A model generated the notes under the pieces. The model saw only the letters and a list, made by a program, of their open reading frames with translations. It was not told the origin of the DNA and searched no databases. The translations under genes were made by a program, and so were the position numbers. A stretch of 64,000 bases of DNA from Bombus terrestris (taxonomy: Eukaryota; Arthropoda; Insecta; Hymenoptera; Apidae): contig NC_063279.1 of the NCBI RefSeq assembly GCF_910591885.1, forward strand, positions 6,510,001 to 6,574,000, given 5' to 3'. Positions 1 through 8,880 of the stretch are shown piece after piece (the first letter of the stretch is position 1; each line of letters begins with the position of its first letter).

Positions 1-119
1 CCAGAAATTATATATACATTTCGGAAAATTAAATAAAAAAATTAAATAAATCGTACATATTCTCCCTTTTTTAAACAACTTCTTTAAAACAATAATAATT
101 TCCATAAAATTTGTTTCAG

Positions 120-262
120 CAATACTCTTCGTTCTTACGAGTTTTCCTCGCCCCGTCCCAGAGATGAGAATCGACCGACCATTTTTCTACAGTATTTATA
201 AAAGTCAATCGGAAGATCAAAATATCGTAACGTTATTCAATGGACACATTAATAATCCTTAA
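120..262 (+). CDS. Serpin terminal (reactive-loop) exon of a gene lying mostly upstream, family F1
   Basis: An isolated last exon of a serpin. It follows a pyrimidine-rich acceptor (tttgtttcag, ending 119), starts with two bases that complete a phase-1 codon (G|CA, Ala) and runs open to TAA at 260-262. It encodes the reactive loop (AILFVLTSFPRP), the strand motif IDRPFFYSIYK and the C-terminal LFNGHINNP. Counting from the hinge of the in-window paralogues puts P1-P1' near Thr-Ser, uncertain by a residue or two. AATAAA at 351-356 is the likely poly(A) signal. No intact exon 6 precedes it here, so the scaffold exons must lie left of the window. The preceding 119 bases match the intron before the F1 exons of units D and E. 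Sequence shows the exon; expression is inference. Confidence 0.75.
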
Positions 263-611
263 ATTATATTATTTTTATACTTTGATAAACATTATGTATT
301 AATGTAAGCCTGTTAGGTGAAAGCCATTCAAAGCGGAAAGAGAAGAATTAAATAAATAGATAAAATGAATACTGAAATTATTGTTACCTCTCATTCATCT
401 CACGGTTTCTGATGATTTTTGGATATGTTACAGAAATTAGCATTTCCTACTGCAGTGAATTCTGCCTATAATTGCTTCCTTTTTTATCATTTAATTTGTA
501 CTTTACAATTTGTCCAGCTGCACATTTGGTAAGTTATAATTGTGCGTGCGCGATATACTGGTTAATACGATATACTGATATTTTCCTGAATTTCTTTGTC
601 CACAAAATTGA
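263..611. other. Spacer after the first F1 exon
   Basis: This stretch contains the 3' end of the preceding exon's transcript (AATAAA at 351-356) and AT-rich spacer. Part of it (about 390-480) resembles 38730-38815, the sequence following the F1 exon of unit E, so it is a duplicated spacer. I see no gene in it. Confidence 0.6.
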
Positions 612-1020
612 CTATATCAGATTAAATGATTAAAATACGGGGTAAGTTTAGAAGAAAAAGTCAATGATATGTAAGAAGAAGCTGCTTCTTTATAAAACTT
701 TGTGAAATGCAAAAGAAGCAAATAAATCTTGTAGCATCCAGATTTCAGTATGATCAGAATTCTTCCAAACGAAGTTGATGGCTTGTCTGATGCTGAAAAA
801 AAATTGGAAAATACAAGTTTAAGCAACATTGTAAGTCTAAATATGCATGAAATAGATTTATGGTTACCAAAGTTCAAGGTGCAAAGTAAATCTAAAGGAG
901 ATGAGTATGGGGGTGTATATGAGTGGGGGTGTATATATATATAGTGTAACTTATGTAAAGATAATTATTTCTTATATTTTAATTCCTATTTTATGAAGTT
1001 GAATTTGACCGATCTATATA
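612..1020 (+). pseudogene. Decayed serpin scaffold (ends of exons 4-6)
   Basis: This is a relic of a serpin unit. A degraded exon 4 tail is followed by GTAAG at 642. A recognisable exon 5 begins after cttgtag (734) and reads HPDFSMIRILPNEVDG, then LSDAEKKLENTSLSN and LWLPKFKV. Its 3' end is scrambled into a GT-rich stretch (about 907-940) with no clear donor. The exon 6 acceptor has decayed (atgaag in place of atgtag), followed by a remnant of the MGLTDA start at about 1000-1015. Exons 1-3 are absent. It is clearly homologous to exons 4-6 of genes A-E but cannot encode a serpin. Confidence 0.8.
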
Positions 1021-1079
1021 CTGATAAAATTGAAGTACGTGGGATTACTTGTGAAAGGTCGGATGTCTATCATATAAGT

Positions 1080-1420
1080 TGGAAGATTATATGACTCCTA
1101 ACCCAAATCTTTTTAATTATAAATAAGAGTCAAGCAGTAAGTTCGTCTCAGATGTTATTTTATCCGGTCATCGTAATGCTGCCGGCTACAATACTGATAC
1201 ATATGCTGCCACGAACGCACAATCATACGCAGAATTAATCACCGGTACCGACAGCCTTTTCTGGATATCTCGAAAACTGTCACTGTGCGGTGGTTACATG
1301 GACAGGAAAAAGTTATGCAGAATCGTTTCTTTTATGATACATTAAGATATACTAGAAATTATAGAGATTCAGTTCGATCTGTACATTTGCTAAAACGGTA
1401 TTAAAAAAGCTTATATAAAA
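1080..1420. repeat. Dispersed repeat containing a GGTACCGACAG block
   Basis: The block GGTACCGACAGCC, then ATATC.CGAAAAC, then a stretch ending in AGGAAAAAGTTATKCAGAATCGTTTC recurs at 15295-15440. More diverged copies lie near 20555-20700 and 39030-39150, and an apparently inverted copy at about 39260-39390. It looks like an old interspersed element; no terminal inverted repeats or open frame were recognised. It lies in the spacer before the F1 exon at 1431. Confidence 0.5.
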
Positions 1421-1430
1421 TTTGTTCCAG

Positions 1431-1570
1431 AAATAACAATTGAAGTTGAAAAGTTACCCAGTTGGACTCCAATGCAAATTGATCGGCCGTTCTATTATGC
1501 TATTTATAAAAAACAAACAGAAAATCGAGACATCGTAACGCTATTCAATGGACACGTTAAGAATCCTTAA
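1431..1570 (+). CDS. Stranded serpin terminal (reactive-loop) exon, family F1
   Basis: An open terminal serpin exon with an intact acceptor (tttgttccag, ending 1430), phase-1 entry (G|AA, Glu), loop residues EITIEVEKLPSW, strand motif IDRPFYYAIYK and C-terminus LFNGHVKNP, with stop at 1568-1570. AATAAA at 1705-1710 is a good poly(A) signal. Counting from the hinge puts P1 near Glu (next residue Lys), unlike genes A-E. The closest scaffold upstream is the decayed relic at 612-1020, so this exon has no functional partner in the window. It could be a distant alternative last exon of the gene left of the window, or a leftover. Its neighbour in sequence is the terminal exon of gene B (15484-15626). 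Confidence 0.6.
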
Positions 1571-1621
1571 AAACATTATTCTGTGGTTCTGTTAACGAAC
1601 TCAAAGTCTAAGGACAGTAAT
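1571..1621 (+). pseudogene. Tail remnant of an F2-type serpin exon
   Basis: Directly after the F1 stop lies a stretch reading FCGSVNELK-like in another frame (ttctgtggttctgttaacg). It matches the last codons of F2-type terminal exons (LFCGSVNEPKL in gene A). The same F1-stop/F2-tail junction follows gene B at 15627-15670, so it was made once and then duplicated. Confidence 0.7.
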
Positions 1622-1704
1622 GTCATAATTGCAATATCATAGTAATGTGATAAATACTTCGTATCCTTCGTAGTTATAGGCATTCTAATAATAGCTTGTG
1701 TCGC

Positions 1705-1710
1705 AATAAA
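1705..1710 (+). terminator. Poly(A) signal AATAAA
   Basis: AATAAA lies 135 bases after the F1 stop in the context tcgcaataaatg. The same signal and context follow the terminal exons of all units, so it is part of the duplicated 3' end. Confidence 0.6.
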
Positions 1711-1834
1711 TGTATTGTATTCGCTTAAAATTTGCATTACTTTACTCTTTCGTCAACGATATATATATATAGATACATAAAGATATTTATAGAGAGAAAT
1801 GATATAAAGAGATATTGCATATACCTTTAATAAC

Positions 1835-2140
1835 TTAAAACCGAGAAAGAGGGAGTTTATTAATATTTATTACTTTTACATGATCAAAAATATTTCTTGT
1901 AATAGGAAACTTTTTCTTTAGCATTGTTTTGTTCCTCTTTCTTCTTCTTTCTCTCATACCTTTTAAATCATAGTTTATCTTTCGTTTAATTATTATTGCG
2001 CCAGTTCTGTAAAATACAAACAAAGCAATATTCACAAGAAAAATATTATTTATGGAATCCTCGTACACCATGTTGCGATGATAAATCAAACTCATCACCT
2101 TGTCCGTCAAACCGCAGCCTACAGCGATCACGGTAACCAA
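1835..2140 (-). other. Antisense open-frame module 1, unit A copy
   Basis: A minus-strand stretch of about 100 codons without a stop (basic C-terminal half with RERRRKRNK, hydrophobic NIFLVNIALFVFY segment). It recurs downstream of the loop exon in every unit: 8491-8740, 15891-16196, 21620-21842 and 29996-30286. The frame starts with TTG rather than ATG, and many of the differences between copies change amino acids, so coding is unproven. It may be a conserved non-coding part of the duplicated unit. I recognise no family. Confidence 0.4.
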
Positions 2141-2429
2141 TCTATGGGTGCGAACTTTGTCAGGAAAATTCTAACCATGAGGAAAGTTTTGATAAAAGTA
2201 GAGTCAAAGAATTGACGTCGCCTATTATATTTTATTAAATATATTTAAATAATATATATACGTGTACATAGAAAGATCTAAAATGTTTCATTATAAATAT
2301 CTTTTGTAATACTCAAAAGTGATCAAGAAGTAAATTACGTTCTTCTTTTCACAAGAGAAACTGTGGACACCATTTACCGTTCCATTAATCCACTTGAAAT
2401 TAAACCATATTACACACAATACATTTGTG

Positions 2430-2586
2430 TTTCAAGAATTTCACGAATGATCTCATCGATTACCTCATTTTCGACATATAGATGTAACTATTTTCTATGT
2501 AGCTAGCAAGACCCGGAAGATACTATTTGGGATCATTTCCAACCAGACACTCATCAACTACAGTACCACGGTTTATTAGGTAAAGC
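2430..2586 (+). other. Conserved block ending in a splice-donor-like site (candidate 5' exon), unit A
   Basis: A stretch with the shared core ttatttgggatcatttcc (tactatttggg... in this copy), a TACAGT-like step, and gtttattag|gtaaag, which looks like an exon end with a donor at 2580. The same block occurs at 9000-9135, 16500-16642 and 30590-30730. In unit D the corresponding region is replaced by a GC-rich insertion. It may be a non-coding first exon of the serpin downstream; this is inference, and the serpins may instead start near the TATA-like site close to their ATG. Confidence 0.3.
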
Positions 2587-2599
2587 CATTTTTATTATA

Positions 2600-3473
2600 T
2601 TTTTCTTTATTTCTCATCTCGCCTATTTAAAACACTTTCTTGTAAATATATACAAATAGCGAATCAAATAAATTACAAAATAATTTTGTTAAATATTCAA
2701 TGCGTATTATTTGATACGTAAAATAGTTTTAGTGTATAATGTATTTGATCCTATACATTGCATACATGTACTCGTAGATAAATAGATTTCTCTTATTCGT
2801 TATTTATAAAATCTATGGAATTTCAATTTGCCTATCGTTATGTGTTTTTTATTAACACGTCCAAGCGAATCTACACATACATATTATTACCCCAATATTT
2901 CAGTCATTTCTCTACTGTTAGAACGTATAAAATTCTAAGCAGCTTTGTCCATACACCCTAATTCATACATAGATTTTGCATCTAACGTAAACATAGACCG
3001 AAATAAATCGCTAGTAAAATACCTAAAACGTTGCTGTACCATGAATATTTCGATGTAAATATGCGATTTTTACGATACATTCAAGTTTTAATTCAATATT
3101 GTTTTGAAACCATAATAAAAATACATTGCACTCTAATGCAAAGTAATAAGAACATCAAAATCTATCTCTTCCGTAGAATTGGAATTTTGGCAAGTATCTT
3201 ATAGAAGAACGAATAGAAATCAAAGAAAGAAATTATAACTTTTACACAAATGACTTTCAAATAAATCATCATCACATTTTTGAAAATTATTCGAACGAAC
3301 AAACAGAATTTCCGTAAATTCACTGGTTACAGAGAAGACATATAAAAGATATATGTAAATATTTATGCTGTCAGTATTTTAATGATATTTGTTGGAAAAT
3401 ATGGGAAAACCCACATTTTTTCCGACAATATTAGACGCGATATCATTGCCTTGTTTATGTTTGTATCACCCTG
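2600..3473. other. AT-rich duplicated spacer
   Basis: No gene is visible. The sequence is parallel to 9140-10950, 22684-24500 and 30740-32640 in the other units. In unit A the internal block seen in the other units (containing ttaaggttcg and TGTTGAAGACTGCG-like segments) has been deleted at about 2830. Confidence 0.6.
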
Positions 3474-3834
3474 TTTATTTGGGACATAGAGTCGAATACA
3501 AATGGCATTTAAAATTCATGTTTGTTTGGTCTACGCAGACATACGAATAATCATGAACTTCGTGATTGGTTACTTGTTCGTTACTGATCCGTGGTAAGTT
3601 CGCTCTGCCCACTGCCAGCGTTTTTCTGAGTTTGTTTATCGCGTTTTTATATTCGTTCAGACGTTCCTTCTTGCAGTCGGCTTTTAACTTTCGAAGAGAA
3701 TTGACCAGTAAAACGAGCGGATCGTCACCATGCGTATATGTGAGTAAATTTATATGTGTATTTGACCTCCTCTTGGATTATACCGAGTATGTACAATTCC
3801 TCTTCGGTAGTTAATGCAAATCCATTAATAATCA
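3474..3834 (-). pseudogene. Antisense open-frame module 2, broken copy (unit A)
   Basis: Copy of the 120-codon minus-strand frame that is open in units D and E. Here two bases are missing within the AT run at about 3746-3750 (atttatatgtg against atttatatatgtg), which shifts the frame. The rest of the block aligns well, including the start ATG on the minus strand at 3832-3834. Confidence 0.5.
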
Positions 3835-4224
3835 TTTAAACCTTCCTCAGCAAGTAATTATTTTCCTTTTGTATCTTCAATATTCGTGATTTCTATGTTC
3901 GCATCATCGGATGTTATTACTAGAAGCAAACGAGTTTATTGTGTTTCAGAAATACGTACTTCAAAGAGATAAATCGTTGTTATTTTCGAGATTTCTACAG
4001 CAGGACTGAAATGCTGTCTTTGAGTCTTAAGACTAGACTGGTGATCTCATCGAACTTTTGGCCTTAACATTTTTACAGTGCGATGGTACTAACTATGATG
4101 TTTAGTCTTCTACTATGTTTGTCTTTTATAGCATATTTCTTAATAATATTAAATATAGACTTATTGTTTCTTATAGATATTTTTGTTGTATGTATGTTAA
4201 ACAGATCACCGCATGAAAGGTATA
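3835..4224. other. Spacer before the transposon relic
   Basis: AT-rich sequence duplicated at 11319-11708, 24872-25262 and 33012-33405. It contains a plus-strand 63-codon open frame (4083-4274) with a hydrophobic stretch that runs into the transposon end and is destroyed in units C and E, so it is not a convincing gene. Confidence 0.6.
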
Positions 4225-5115
4225 TATGGTGTGTTCGGCTACAGGTTACCGAAAATTTAGGGGATGATTATTGACGTCGAAAATCAAGAAAAAAATTGCT
4301 CTTTCGGCTTTGTTTTTTAGTTATCGTCAATTAAAAATTGGTCAATTCATCCTTACAAGCGAGCAAGCTTCTTACGGGGAAGAAAGGTGGTTAGCCTAAG
4401 CAGCGGCGCGCACAGTGATCCTCAATTCGAACGATACATGGGCTGCAGCTTAGCTCGTACAAATCGTGGAAGAGAAGAAATGGTGAATTGAACATTAAGC
4501 CAGCACTCGTGGAAATCCATAAGAGCATATCGGAAAGCACCAAATGATATTTCCGACTATAGAGGATTAATGTTTTCTCTATTCCTTTCCGCCACTAGCG
4601 TCCACAGCAAAATGACGCTCGCACCGCGATTGTCCTGGCCGCGAGTAATCACGAAAATGCAACAGATTATAATGGATGTTTGACTTCTTTTTTGTAAACA
4701 AAGCGTGCCTCTTCTCTCCGAATTCTACCGTATTATGCGTTTATCTTTCTCCAGTAGTAAAAGTCGAAAGGATTTAAATCTGAAGACCGAGCAGGCCCAG
4801 GCACAGGTCCTTTTCAACTTATCCAGCTGTTTCCAAAGCAACCGAACCAGTACTATTGCACTACGTTGGTAGAATAAGGTAGTGCACCATCTTGCATGAA
4901 TCATTTCTGAATGCGTGTGGATCTTCACTTGCTGAGAAATGTTCGTTACCTATATTTGTCATTCCACATTTATTAAATGTTCCCTCTTGGGTAAATAATA
5001 TCCTTGCGGGAAAATTGGATATGCGTTGGATTGTTCAACTTATCCATTTGTAAAAATTTGTCTTCTTCAATTATCATGAATATGGTGCAGTATTCTATCT
5101 CCCAGTTTAGCGCAC
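4225..5115 (-). mobile_element. Decayed mariner-like transposon, unit A copy
   Basis: The left edge carries GGTGTGTTCGGCTACAGGT, a terminal motif also at 17566 in the fuller form CAGGGTGTTCGGCTG. On the minus strand, broken frames give pieces of an insect mariner-type transposase: ARILFTQEGTFNK, then HAFRNGS and a region equivalent to RSPDLNPLD. Frameshifts and an internal deletion inactivate it; compared with the copy in unit E, the N-terminal helix-turn-helix part is missing. The same insertion sits upstream of all five serpins, so it predates the array's duplication. The right terminal repeat is not recognisable. Confidence 0.7.
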
Positions 5116-5419
5116 CGAGCGTACTACACACACTATACATCCAAGTAACACTCTAATTTGATATTTTCAATTTTATTCTTCCAAAATTGTTTTACCCGAT
5201 TGCTACAAGATGCCTAAAACATGACTAGGTAGTAATAGAGAAATCATCCCGAAAGAAATGTTTACAATGCTCTTTGATAATGCTTTAAACATCTTCGTAT
5301 GATTTATGAATTTATGATGAATTATCCAGGAATTGCAATGATAATTTGAGAAGCGAACAAGCTGTGCACCAGATGTGTGTAAACAAAGCGAAGACCTATT
5401 TTGCACAATCTTCAAACCT

Positions 5420-5425
5420 TATATA
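5420..5425 (+). promoter_or_regulatory. TATA-like site upstream of serpin A
   Basis: TATATA about 113 bases before the start codon, in the conserved context caaacctt-TATATA-g. Unit C has a better TATAAA here (17893-17898), D has the same as A (26455-26460) and E has lost it (ttacatag). It is a plausible promoter element, not proven; no initiator was identified. Confidence 0.35.
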
Positions 5426-5537
5426 GAGCAAGAGATTTATTATTAAGATTTACAATACAATCTATTTCGCCAGTTTCTAATAGCAATTTGTTTTAGTAAT
5501 AAGAAGTTTCTGGTTGATGGCTCTTGCCCTAGTAACA

Positions 5538-8086
5538 ATGTCTGAAGCAGAGGAAAATGTTGAAGCTCTGCGCTCCGTTGTGGAAGGTGCAAATCAATTT
5601 AGTTCTTCATTTTTCCAGGTAAAATTGTGGAATTTAAAATTTACTCCAAATACTGATGAATAAATTATGAGACGCTTATTGTTTTCAGACTGTGGTACGA
5701 CATAATCCTGGCAACCTTATAATATCCCCTTTAAGTGCAAGTATTGCTCTTGCTATGGCTGCTTGTGGAGCTCGTGGAAACACAGAAGCTCAGTTTAGAA
5801 ATGTACTTCATCTACCAACATCAGAGAGTGTTGTCACATCTGGTTATCAGTCACTTATTGATAATCTCAATGTAGGTATCTCTGCCAACCAATTACTTTT
5901 ATTATTTTGATGTGTAGTATAAATTGTAAATTTATTAATATAAAATAATAAATTTATTATTTTTTAACTGTTTTAATGTAGAGTTTTAAAGACAATAAAT
6001 TGGCTGTTGCAAATAAAGTCTTCGTAGCTGCAAGTTTAAATTTGAAACCAAGTTACAAAAATTTGACTGAAGTTTATTTCCGCTCTTCTTCTCAATTGGT
6101 AAACTTTGCTCAAAGTCAGGAAGCTGCAAATATTATTAATAGTTGGGCCGAACAAAATACAAATAATCTCATTAAAGAACTTATTACTGCTGGTTTGTAT
6201 ATGTTCGTTTTATTCATTATGATGTAAAGACAATACTATAGAAAATTTAGGTCGAGTGCATTCTAACTTCAATATGGCCAATCATACTATGAAGTTTTAT
6301 GTTGTTATGAATGTTTTTTGTAAACAGAAATGCTAGGTGACACGACAAGGTTGGTACTTGTCAATGCAATATATTTTAAAGGCCAATGGAAAGATAAGTT
6401 TGACCCTCAGTTCACGAAAGATAAGCCATTTCACATTAGTACAGTTGAAGTAAAAGATGTTCCTACAATGTATAGACATGGTACATATAAACTTGGAAGA
6501 CTTCCAGATTTAAATGCTAGATTCATTGAAATGCCATACAAGGTAAGTTTAGAAGGAAAAGGCACTAATGTATAAAAAGAAGGTGCTTCCTTGTAAAACT
6601 TTGTGAAATACAAAAAGACGCAATTAAATTTTCTAGGGTGACGAATTGAGTATGATCATAATTCTTCCAAATGAAATTGATGGTTTGTCTGATGTTGAGA
6701 AAAAATTACAAAATACAAGTTTGACGAACATTCTAAGTGAAGGATATGAGATGAAAGCGGGGTTATGGTTACCAAAGTTCAAGGTGGAAACTATGCTTGA
6801 ACTCAATGATGCTTTAAAAGAGGTATATATTCATATAAAGTGTAATTCATCTACAGATAACTATTTCTTATATCTTAATTCCTATTCGATGTAGATGGGT
6901 TTGACTGATGCGTTTACTGCAGCTGATTTTTCTGAGATTGCTGATGGTGAAAATTTGTATATCAGTGATGTTATACAAAAGGCATACATTGAAGTGAATG
7001 AAGAAGGAAGTGAAGCTGCCGCTGTTTATGGTAAGCGAATAAACATGCTATGTTATGGAGTTTATGTTTAAATTAAACAAAATATCACTTTGTGCAACTA
7101 TTAAATATGAAAATATTAAAAAAATAATATAATATGACAAGACAATTTTTTTCATTTATTTCATACTGCCCTTGCTGTGTGGCTACAGATTGACTTTCAG
7201 CCGTCTCTACATCACTACTCAGGCTAATTCTATATCTAACCATATTTTCTATGAGATGATGGCATAATGTACTTAGGAAATTAAAAAAGAAAACGAAGAT
7301 AAAAATCTTCATTACAATCTTATCATTGATGGGATTATAATTAATTGAAAGCATGATCAATTTGCTTGAAGGAGCATTTGTAGCCAGTTACAATGCGCTT
7401 GCATCGTGATTAAGTTTTTTTATTTCACCGTTTTATAAGTTGGAATGCAGTTATCTAACTGTATGCATTGTTGATTAGGTACTTACATTGTACATATGAG
7501 TATTTATACGCTTGACAGAACAAGATTCTTTGTAATATTATAATACTATCGATGTTTGATCGAATCTAATTTCGAGGTAAATGCCGAAAAACTTTTAAAT
7601 CATGAATGCTTTGCCTTATCGCGATTTATACTCTTACAGAGGTTTTCTACTTAATGAGATTTGGCTGCATTTACATTTCATTTTTACATATTTTATATTT
7701 TATATTTAGTTTATACATATTTTAAAATATCGTCCATGTTATAACCTCGTATAATATCCTCTTTATGCCGTTCCATGTGTATGCATGTGTGACAACCGGT
7801 AGCGAACGTGAAAATATTTGCTTCCTTACAAATTACGTTCCTATAATATGTTTTTAATCAATGTGCAATAATATATTAATATATAATAGTTTGGTTTATT
7901 AGTATAAAAGTTTGGCATAATTCTGTTCCAGATCCCATGATGGACTTCTTCAGTCTTCCTTACAGAACGAGGATGATTATTAATAGGCCTTTCTTTTATT
8001 ATATCGCAAAAACTGTGAATGTTGGAAAGGAAAATAATATGATACTTCCACTATTCTGCGGTTCTGTTAACGAACCCAAACTCTAA
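5538..8086 (+). CDS. Serpin A, complete seven-exon gene, P1 Phe
   Basis: A serine-protease-inhibitor-fold protein of 388 aa. Exons: 5538-5618, 5689-5871, 5982-6192, 6328-6542, 6637-6822, 6895-7030, 7932-8086; all junctions are GT/AG and phases agree. Serpin marks are NPGNLIISPLSASIALAM, VLVNAIYFKGQWKDKFD, the hinge EEGSEAAAVY and the closing NRPFFYYI and LFCGSVNEPKL. The loop DPMMDFFSLPYRTR puts P1-P1' at Phe-Ser, so a chymotrypsin- or elastase-like target is inferred. No signal peptide is seen from the chosen ATG; an in-frame ATG seven codons upstream (5517) adds MALALVT and is shared only with D. A secreted form would need an unseen upstream exon. Poly(A) signal at 8478-8483. Confidence 0.93.
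7031..7931 (+). other. Long last intron of serpin A
   Basis: The 0.9 kb intron between the hinge exon and the loop exon. It is AT-rich, and related sequence occupies the same place in B, D and E. I see no second loop exon inside it and no other gene. Confidence 0.7.
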
Positions 8087-8132
8087 GCACAGTAGTGTCA
8101 TAATAGCAATACCATAGTAATGTGATAATTAA

Positions 8133-8426
8133 CACTTTACTGACCGCTAGCGGTTTAACAGCATACGCACGTTCGATCGGTAGCTCAGGCGCAGGCTCTC
8201 CCTGGCGCTGGCTCTGTTTCGGTTTAGACTTTCCAATAGCATTCTTTTCGTTCATCGCGAACGGTAAGTTTTTCAAATTGGTATAAAACTGTTGGAGCTT
8301 ACAAAGCAACGCAACTGACGCAATTGAGCAAAGTACCTTGCTACTAAGTAACAAATTACTGTTCAAACAATGAGAAAGATTGTCGGCGATAAAAAGCTGA
8401 TTAATAGGCTATCGGTCGCTAAAGTG
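8133..8426. mobile_element. piggyBac-like MITE with TTAA target site
   Basis: A 294-bp insertion with inverted ends CACTTTACTGACCGCTAGC and CACTTTAGCGACCGATAGC (16 of 19 match). It is flanked by TTAA (8129-8132) and TCAA (8427-8430), the latter a mutated TTAA. Homologous spacers have the uninterrupted site, e.g. gataattaattc at 21169-21180, which proves the boundaries. It contains no transposase. The TTAA duplication and CACTTT ends are those of piggyBac-type elements. It lies between the serpin A stop and its poly(A) signal, so it lengthens the 3' UTR. Confidence 0.8.
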
Positions 8427-8477
8427 TCAATTCGTATGCTTTGCAGTTACAGGCATTCTAATAATACCTTGTCTCAC

Positions 8478-8483
8478 AATAAA
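8478..8483 (+). terminator. Poly(A) signal of serpin A
   Basis: AATAAA in the context tctcacaataaatg, about 395 bases after the stop because of the MITE insertion; in the other units the spacing is about 95-135 bases. Confidence 0.6.
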
Positions 8484-8490
8484 TGTAAAC

Positions 8491-8740
8491 TTATGCAAAT
8501 GAAACTTTTTCTTTAGTATGGTTCCTCCTTCTCTTTCTTTCTCTCGTACCTTTTAAATCATAGTTTAATTTTCGTTTAATTATCATTGTGCCAGTTTTTT
8601 TTTTTAAATGTAAACACAGGAATAATTTCACAAGAAAAATATTATTTATGGAATCCTTGTAAATATTGTAGTTGGGATGATAAATCATACCGCCACCTTG
8701 CTCGCTAAACCGCCGCCCCCAGAAAATCCTAATCATGAGA
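8491..8740 (-). other. Antisense open-frame module 1, unit B copy
   Basis: Copy of the module at 1835-2140 with a poly-T expansion (8595-8606) that disrupts the shared frame. The KINYDL/KRKLNYDLKG part is still readable on the minus strand. Confidence 0.4.
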
Positions 8741-8880
8741 AATGTTGTGATAAGAATAGAACATTTTGCGGTATGGATATCGATCGTGAATATTACGAGA
8801 GAGCATAAATTTTCTGTTATTATACGTTGAATTTTATGACTGCTATGTAGAATAAAATCATTAAGAGATGACGTCACTTA

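Noticed and set aside
4083..4274. Small hydrophobic protein candidate (also at 11566 and 25119)
   Set aside because: The frame runs into the transposon end and is destroyed in units C and E. Its similarity between copies is explained by recent duplication.
4725..4928. Minus-strand frames around the serpin upstream regions as host genes
   Set aside because: They are frames of a decayed mariner-type transposase (with repeats at 12214 and 25760).
5517..5537. Upstream in-frame ATG giving MALALVT as a signal peptide for serpin A (and MALALIT for D)
   Set aside because: The extension is only seven residues, is followed by charged residues, and the ATG is absent in B, C and E, so the common ATG was chosen.
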